Assembly (NCBI RefSeq): GCF_003945595.2 | Contig: NW_024104421.1 | Span: forward strand, 7,254,001-7,318,000 | Reading direction: 5' to 3' | Length of the DNA: 64,000 bases | From: Pipra filicauda | Lineage: Eukaryota; Chordata; Aves; Passeriformes; Pipridae | In this document: positions 56,098-64,000 of the stretch, one piece after another | Layout of the letters: every line of letters begins with the position of its first letter | Numbering within the stretch: position 1 is the stretch's first letter | The notes under the pieces: generated by a model | What the model was told of the DNA's origin: nothing | What the model saw: the letters and a program-made list of their open reading frames with translations, nothing else | Database searches by the model: none | Made by a program: the position numbers and the translations under genes

Positions 56098-57969
56098 GCC
56101 ACACATGACTGGATCATAACAGGTTTTGGCCCCAAAGCAAATTGTATTATCAAAAAAGGCAAAGTGACTATTTCCATTTTACCTGGTAAAGCCAGGTCCC
56201 AGGTCAACTGGGATTTTCAGCTGCAGAAGGATATCTGTCCCATTAAACCATTTTTGGTTTGAAACGTACCATACTCTCTAACCCCCTTGCATGCTTATGC
56301 AACTGGCAAAGTCAATCATCCAAACCATAGATGTTACAATAATCCATATCTGCTGAAACAGCTCTATTGCAAGATTTCAATGTTATGTTATGAATATGAA
56401 CTGTATCTGGAAAGCTCTAGATAAAGTTAATTGTTTCATTGAAACAAGGCCCTGGTTTAAATTTTTTAGCAGTAACTTCCCTTTGTTGTAAATAACAAAG
56501 ACAAATATTTGAGGATCTAAGGTTTCTTTAAAAATAGTTCAGCACAGATGGATCCACTTCTATAACTGATTTTTCAAGCAACTACATGTCAGTAGATAAA
56601 AAGACCTACATTTTATAGTGGGCTTGGAGCAGCCATACTTGTTGTCTGTTCAGAGATAAAATTTAGAGGTTTGTGGTCAAAAAGCTGCTGGCTCCTAAAA
56701 GAAGATGACAAACAGGTTTCTGGTATTGCACCCACATAGAGATGAGAGTGCACCTGGATTTCTTTGTCAATTTTTAGCATCAAGTCCCAAGCCGAAGGAT
56801 GAGAACAGGGAACAAACCTAATTTTACCAGCCATATTTTTTGGCTGATTGTTGGTTTTTCAATTTAAGCACAAAAGTCTGCTATATTTACTCTTTATTTA
56901 GAGTGAAGGGGAAAACTAAACTGTTTTCTGTCTAAATATCCAGTTTACACAGGACTGGGAGACCGAGGCTAAGAGCAAAATGGAGGATCCAGCTACAAGA
57001 ACTGTTTTTCTCATGATACTGGCCAGAGATATATTCAGGGATGGGAAAATCATATAATGTAATCATACCTACATTTCTTTCTAATTAAACATTAGGATTA
57101 CAGTCCAAAGAGCCAAGATTTGGTTGGACCCAGAGAGGTCCAGGTGCCAGGTTTTCCCATCACACTCCAAGGCAGTAAGATAGTTTGGGGCAGGGGGACT
57201 TTGTACCTGGAGAAGCCAAACTTGTTCCCTCTTCTCATTCTTTAACAGGGATTTGAAAGCCAAAAATTGGCATGTAGTTCCAGGTTTTATCTTTTTCTCT
57301 GAAAAGGAATTTCAATGGCAGTTTCTATGCCTTTTTTTTTTTTTTTGCTTGCATTTGTAGCTTTATCAGATGGCAGTCTACATCCTCCTGCAAGTCACCT
57401 TAAATATATAACTGTAGGAGAAATTGTTGGATTTCAGATGAACTCCACTTTAAGAATCAAAATTTTTTTCCCCCATATCATCATTATTTCTTTCTTTTCA
57501 GGAGGGGCAGAATATTGCTTTCTGTAGGCATCGGGAACCTTTCCTCTGTCTCTTCCCAGGATTATTACAGACAGCCCCTTCTCAGCACAAACAGACCATT
57601 ATTAAATTCTCTTCTTCCCACCCCACCCCCTCCTCATCACAGGATGCGGGAAAAAACAATCCTTGTCAATCTTCAGGTGAATGTAAGCTGAAAGAAAGAC
57701 ATTCAGAAAAAAACCCTGCATGCACACTTGGGCTACACAGAAACCACTCCCGACAGTGAATTAAGGGCATCTCGGCAAAGGCAGCTAATTCATGGGTCTT
57801 AAATCAATCAGGGAGTGAAAATACAGTTTTGGTAAAAGCTGAGGCTTTCTTTTCTGCAGATTACGATTTCAGTGATCCAGAGGGAAAGCTAAAGCTCATG
57901 GGTGCACAGAAAAATGTCTGAAGGCATGGGACAGAGAACCGGCTCCCAGTGAGTCTGTTCAGAGCCAGT

Positions 57970-58150
57970 TCCTTGTGACGAGCCGTGCGCTGCCTGCTAC
58001 ACCCTACTACGGATGTTATCTTACAGATAGGGCCAGTCTCCTCTCCATTCCCTCCCGGGATTGTTTCCGCTCTCCTTAGCATCCTCCAGCGACCAGCGCC
58101 CACCGCCTCTCAGGAAAGCTCCAGACACAAAAGCAAAGCGAGCGCCTCTA
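57970..58150. other. small CpG-bearing patch in upstream flank
   Basis: CGAGCCGTGCGC, CTACGG, CCCGGG, CCGC, AGCGACCAGCGCCC and AGCGAGCGCC occur within about 180 bp of otherwise CpG-poor DNA. A donor-like AAG|GTACCC lies at 58155 on the plus strand. It could be an upstream regulatory element or an unannotated non-coding exon. Nothing further supports either. Confidence 0.25.
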
Positions 58151-59034
58151 CCAAGGTACCCAAAGGTGGGGTCTTGGGCTAGAAGGGGGGGAAGGGCAAA
58201 GTTAACGGACAACCAATTGCAATTTGCTCTTTTTTCATGTTTTTTTTTTTCTGTTGGTGGTTTTTTCGTTGGTGGTTTGTGGGGTTTTTTTAACATCAAA
58301 ATGACCTCCACCATATTCTTCTTCTTCCTCCTTTTTTTTTCTTTTAAAGAAAAAGAATTCAGTGCCATCTAGTGGGGGAGGGGACTGAGCTGCCCATTCC
58401 ACAGGATCTGTACTGCTAATTCAGTTATTCAACAGGGAGAGAGAATCTTCAGTATTTCCCTGCTCTCTCTGTGATCTTCACCTCTTGAGAGGTGACGTTT
58501 AATTTACATGAGCTCCAGCCTTCATTCTTTGTAATGAACCACCTACTGAAGACATAGGACCTTGTACTAGTGTTGTATTACCTGGGGCAGCACTGGCTCT
58601 GGAGGCAGTTTGCTGCTCTAATTACAGGATTTCAAATACAAGACAGTAATCAAACCAAACACAGATATAACAAATTATATCTGCTAATATTTTTTATCAT
58701 TCCAGTGCACCTTGGGTACTGGTGTACGTGAATTCTCAGCATGCCAGCCCTTCTATTAACACAGACATAAAAGATGCTGCCATAGAAGCATCTTACGATA
58801 ACTCCCACAAACACTTGACCCATCAGTCAAACAGACTTTGGGTGTTCAGGTGACTCAGAACCAAGCAGAGGCTCTATAAAGGAAGATCTGGACCAAAAAA
58901 CACTGTATAAAAACTTTGCCATCTAAACCCCAGGAGTTAACCACTTGTTAATGTCCCTTCTATTTTTTTTTTAATAGAAAAAGACATTTTCAGAGGTAAA
59001 CATCAGCCAGCTGCATAAACACTGGCTAGCCATA

Positions 59035-59062
59035 CACACACACACACACAAACACACACACA
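59035..59062 (+). repeat. (CA)n microsatellite
   Basis: About 13 CA units with one A interruption. Confidence 0.9.
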
Positions 59063-62000
59063 GATTAGGCAGACAGCTGTCTACACACTCGTGTTTATCC
59101 GTGCACACACTGGTATCTAGCTGCCCACACCAGCACCTAGCTGGACATCTTCTGCTCTCCCTACTGGCCACTCCCAAAAGAGATTTGTTTTGCTCTCTCT
59201 AAAAAAAAAAACATTTGGATTTCAAAGTTAACCAAGTTAGTGAGTATCAGATTTAAGATCACCCATGCAACATTAATTCGCCCTGCATGCAAACACATTA
59301 TGATACAATCTTTAATAACATGATTTTTGTTTCCATGGGTCTCCTGCTTTTTACAGTGCTGCTCACTTAATGAACACTATTCAAATTTTCTCGTATCCTT
59401 ATCATCCAATGTGTGGTGCATGTACTGTTTACTGCAGAGCATCCAGATCTTGCTTTGCATACAGAATGATTAATTTCCTCAAGGGCTTTTCTATAGTGGT
59501 GCTCTAATTGTAGTGTTGGAGGGTTGGGGTTTTTTTTACAATCATCAATGAGTTTATCTTCACAGCTCTCTGCTGAGGAACAGAGATAAAAGCCAATATT
59601 TTCAAACATGTCAGTGCATTTTGGGTGTTCCATTAAAGGAGCTCAGAACCAAACTTCTAGAGTACTTAGCACCTTCTTTCCTCAGAGAACAGCTCCCAGT
59701 CACCTTGGCTCTAGACACAGTGGGCAGTATTCTCACAGATTAGTGCATGGGTGACTGAAACTGGATAGACAGAAAATGGGGACCACCTGGACAGAAGTTG
59801 GGAAGAATGTAATTTTTTTGAGTCACCTAGCTTCATAACAGCAACTCTTACGAAGGGTGAAATACAATCCAATTTTCAATTTCAATTCAAATGCCTTCAC
59901 CATGTGACCATGATTTTTCCTACCTGTATTATTCATCTGCTAGGCTCACTACACAGCCTCCAAACTCTCCACCAAACAGCCACCATGTCAGGATGACAAA
60001 GTCCTGGTTCATCTGTCATCTACCATAAATGGAAACAGAATCTGGGCAGAAAGTAGGATCTGATCATGTATCTTACTTCATGACCACAGGACACAAGTGA
60101 ATGGCAATCCATGAGCAATCTTTATTCTGGTATTTTCTAAGAGTCTTGATTTAGTGACCTGAAGTTGTGATGAACAGGGGAAGCACACACGAGGTGAGAC
60201 AGAATTGGTCAGGGGGTCAGGAGCTGAATGGAGTGTAGCATCAAAAGAACAGGTTTATCCTGGGAGGAAGCAAATGAATTGCTGGGCAGAAAGCAGGAAG
60301 ACAGGAAGGTGAGCAGTCCTATATCATCTTTTTCAATAAAGCTGAGGGAATGGCCAACACTAAATGGCCTCACACAGAGACGGGTAAAAGAGTAACCAGC
60401 TAAAAAGAACCACAGTATAATGTTGTTTTTCCAAAGACAAAATGAAGCAAAAGACTGGTGGCTTTCCACTAAAATTGCTTCCCCCTGTAAAAACTTACCC
60501 TATTATTTAGCTGTCAACTGTCAAAACTGCATCATTGTTAATAACTTAAGGCTACACTATGCACACAGCTATGTATGATAACCACTGCTTCTCATGAGAA
60601 CACCTCCAAGAATATTTTCAAGCTCAGGCAAAACGAGGATGAACTACTATAAGCTAAACCTTTCCCCAAAGTGCACAACATGGACATCATGGCTGGAAAA
60701 CATCAGCCCAAACAGTTAAAGTTTAGCAGAGCTATAAGCTACTGAAAACAAGGCCTGTTAGGCAAACCTAGTCTGCTGAAGGCATTATCTCTGCATTGCT
60801 GCACTGCCTCCACCCAGACCGAGCATTCTTGGGCACTGTGGTAATCTGCAGAGTGACTTGGGAGCTGTTGCTCCACCTTTAAAGTTGTTGCCACCAGTTT
60901 TAGGCTTTTCAACTGGTTGATAGAATGCAGGTCAGGCTACATTTAACATGTTGAGTACTAAAACAAAAAACTCAGGAGAGCCAGCCCTGTCCCTGTCTCT
61001 TGAGTTCTGAGTAAACACTCAAGTGCTTCCAATGCCCGAGGAGCAACAAGAAGAGATTTAAGAAAAAGAAAAGACCTAAGCTGTGCATGTGTAAGCCTCT
61101 ACTGAGAGAGAAAGTTTTGCTTGGAGACAACTCAGCCAAAGCACAAGGGCAATATTTAGCCCTCAGGGCTCTTTCAAATTCATCTCCCTACAAGAGAAAA
61201 CACATCTTAGCCCTGGCTCTCACAAGCAGAGATTCAGCTCCAATGTGATGCACTCTGTGATCACAGCAGCCACTCTGTTGTGTCCTGCTTATTGTCTTGC
61301 CAGCTTGGAAGTCAACATCTTCATATTCTACAGCTTCTTCTCCTCTGAGCTGGACTAGGTTTCACAGGAACAGACCTGTTTTCCCAAAAGCCTTGCTAAG
61401 AGGACTGCTATTTCATACAAGCCCCTCTGTACTTCCCCCAGTTTACCTCATGGATGCATCAAGCCCAGCCTCCTACCCTAAATCCTGCTGCAGGAAAAAC
61501 CCGTTGCCTGCTGCAGTGATGAAGGTGACATTGCTCTGAATGCAGGAGTTGTATAGCAAGGTTACTTGCTGCCTAAAGCCAGCTACAAAAGGAAGATGGC
61601 CCTCCAACATCACCGTCATTGGGCTCAGCTGAAAACAGGAGATATTACTTCATTAAAATTCATAGATCTTGTGACTTTTATAGAAATAGCAAGTAGAATC
61701 CAGGATGGCAGAGATGAGATATTAGGGCCAAAGAGTAATGACTGAGAGCAAAAACTCAGACTTCTGGCTGCCAATAATAAACATATTTGGTAAGAAGTGA
61801 CTTTTATTCTAAAAGCTACATCTAACACATTGATCTTCAATATATTAAAGCCTGAATAATTCTGATTTTGCTGTACTGCATCGATATGTAGTTCATATAG
61901 GCAGTCTAATATCTGCAGCACTGTTACTTTGGTTGACGTGGCAAGTCACACTGTACAACCTTACCTAAACTTCTGACAGATTCCAGAACATGTTGTTCAC

Positions 62001-62885
62001 TCCCTGAAAGACTTTTGGACATGGTTTCTATCAGCAGTGCTATGTGAACTAATCACTGAAAGACAGAGCCGCAGTCTCTGTAGACCGATAACATGGTGTT
62101 TTGTAGTGAGTGTATCACATCCATGACTGGATCCCAGCTGCCAGTTCAATTGGTTGCTTCTTTTAGTCACAAAAGAAAAAAAAGGATTAGTTAAAAATCA
62201 GAATTCATAGATGATAAGAAATCATGATGTAATGAACTGGAAAGAAAACCAATAAGCAAAATCAAAAATAGCACCTGCTTAGAAAAACTGTATTCTCTAC
62301 AAGGACTGCTTCATTTTGGAACATGACTCAGAAGACCTCAGTCTTCGTCTATTTCATTTGGCTGTGAAGTCCCAGCAGAGCAGATTAATTTAAATTTAAA
62401 AAAAAAAAAATTGTATACATACATATTGTGTGCCTCTGTAATAGCAGCTGACATCTAGGATGATAAACTCTCTATTTAGACACAAGTATGCTTCTATCCT
62501 AAACAGTTTTGCATTTACTTCTCTTCATTTATTATCTCCAAGTATATTTGCATCCAAATAAAGTAGTTGGTTCTTCAGAATTCATCCATTTGTGCAGTTC
62601 ATTTCCCCACCTCAAGCTTTATCACTGTGAAATCACAACTTGTAGTTGAGGATTTGATTAGATCACAAAAAAAGGATTAGAGCTCCAGATGGGACACACA
62701 CAGCAGGAAGAACTGAATGCCTAAGCAAGAAGACCTGGTTTCTATGCAATTGCCATTGGTTTGTTAGTCTTAACCAAGAATGAAACAAAGAGAAGGAAAA
62801 AAAATCTATACATTTCATGCTACCAGTGCTCATTTTGTAAGAGAAGGGAGCAGCTGCTTAAGGACTGTTCTTCTTCTTCTGTCAA

Positions 62886-63080
62886 CACTGGAAGGGATAC
62901 TGAGCAAGTTTGCAGATGACACAAAACTCAGAGGAGCTGTTGACTCCCTCAAAGGCAGGGGGGCCCTGCAGAGAGACCTCGAAAATTGAGAGGGCTGGGC
63001 AATCACCAACCATATGAAGTTCAACAAGGGGAAGTGCTGGATTCTGCACCTGGATGTAAGTACAGACTGGGCTACCCTGA
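62886..63080 (+). mobile_element. CR1 LINE ORF2 (reverse transcriptase) fragment, sense
   Basis: The plus strand encodes EGILSKFADDTKLRGAVDSL then KGRGALQRDLEN-stop-EGWAITNHMKFNKGKCWILHL. The F-ADD box is the reverse-transcriptase catalytic motif, and the following 'LQRDL...W...MKFN..KC..LHL' is characteristic of CR1 ORF2. A stop splits the frame. Similarity fades after a CKYRLG-like end near 63080, so neither the CR1 3' UTR nor the upstream domains are preserved. Confidence 0.88.
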
Positions 63081-63084
63081 CATA

Positions 63085-64000
63085 ATTGACAGCAGCTTCA
63101 TGTCACCCACCAGGACTGAAGAACTCCAAACTAAAACCAAAAAAATTATCTGTTTCCACGACTCTGCCTTCAAAAGACTGTATGAGGGGGAAAGGTTGAT
63201 CAATGATGTTTAGCTCTACAAAGAGCATTGCTGAAATTACTGGGAACCTGGAAGTCCAGCCAGATCTCAGAAAATCTGCTGACTTACAAATCGACATGGT
63301 CAGAGTGGCTATCCAGAGTGCTCCCAAAGACCTGATGATTTATCCTGTGCTCAGCATTGGTTAAGATACCCTAAGACAAGAAGGCACCTAAACCAGGAAA
63401 ACATGGAGGGAAATCTCCATTGGAATGCACCATAGAAATCAACAGGGATATATAGTACCAAAGTCTGCTGAAACTCCGGGAAGCCAACAGCTCGCAAACC
63501 CAAGAGGTCTATATCTGAGACAGCATCTTGAAAAGAGTTCACTTGGAAGAAACAGGAATGTGAACTCAAACAGACCCAAACAGAATCTCCTTGGATTTTC
63601 TGTTTAAGAGAATTACGTTGTTCTGAAAAGTCTATTGCTGGACCATTTTTATTTGTACTTCGTTTTTACACTTGGCCAAATAGAGTTAGAGATAAACAGC
63701 TGGTTTGACCCCATTTGAAAACTTTGGTGGATGTCCTTTCGGATGAATGCTGCAGGGAATGATGGAAGAGAAACTACAGGAGCTTTTATCAGCAGTGAGA
63801 CAGATGTCTCCATTATTTCTTCACTTTCCGCTGATTCTGTTATTTTAATATTTTTCCTTTTTTTCCTCCCCCCTTCATCCCCCGGCAATACTTTTTTCCA
63901 GCCAAGACAGATGTGTCTTTGTTACTGTTGCCTTTAAAAGTTTTATGTGCATGTTGTTGGTAAAGTAACAACAATACTTGACTTCTGTAGTATGTTTTTC
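63085..64000. other. right edge, no gene recognised
   Basis: Sequence after the CR1 fragment shows no further recognisable CR1 protein or other family. Frames are under 85 codons. Nothing else seen. Confidence 0.5.

Larger units (their letters stand above)
54900..62885. other. upstream flank of TMEM178B, no gene recognised
   Basis: In human the divergent neighbour upstream of TMEM178B is MRPS33. No MRPS33-like frame is visible here, so it presumably lies further right. The DNA contains a poly(A) tract (56061-56097), a T15 run (57332-57346), a CA repeat (59035-59062) and a small CpG-bearing patch (57970-58150). Open frames are short and unrecognised. Confidence 0.5.

Noticed and set aside
54900..64000. 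Expected divergent neighbour MRPS33 upstream of TMEM178B
   Set aside because: No frame resembling MRPS33 was seen on either strand. It probably lies beyond the window or has very short exons not visible by eye.

Overview
The window looks like nuclear DNA from a bird. It is AT-rich and almost entirely non-coding. Its recognisable interspersed repeats are mostly CR1 LINE fragments, including antisense copies ending in the CR1-type terminal octamer (ATTCTATG/ATTCTGTG). It has no dense run of open frames, operon structure or bacterial-type signals. One protein-coding exon can be identified with confidence: the first coding exon of TMEM178B on the minus strand (53103-53484), with a consensus splice donor and an in-frame stop just upstream of the start codon.

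Layout: because TMEM178B runs right to left, about 53 kb on the left (1-53102) is best read as the start of its first intron. In mammals this gene is long with a very large first intron. The right side (53485-54880) holds the 5' untranslated region and promoter inside a CpG island, with a (CAG)7 tract on the sense strand and GC boxes. From about 54900 to 64000 lies upstream flanking DNA with no gene I can recognise.

The intron carries repeats of several ages: CR1 3' ends at 500-745, 9461-9590, 22811-22901 and 40259-40345; an older CR1 piece at 22230-22460; a decayed CR1 ORF1 with an SGNH/GDSL esterase motif at 40385-41163; an old LINE reverse-transcriptase relic at 30400-30800; probable MIR-like SINE relics near 26265 and 46370; and a pyrimidine-rich stretch at 44000-46000 ending in an L2/L3-like LINE signature. 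A CR1 reverse-transcriptase fragment lies in the upstream flank (62886-63080).

The unexplained structures are small: a near-perfect hairpin at 50507-50558, a 17-bp perfect stem at 29860-29898, a 22-bp perfect palindrome at 18156-18177, a 27-nt exact inverted duplication about 800 bp apart (35122-35148 and 35933-35959) that is open in the same frame in both copies, and a GC-rich island of about 1.35 kb (19341-20687) bounded by a 10-nt direct repeat. I found no evidence of a multi-gene novel system. The long open frames elsewhere look like chance.
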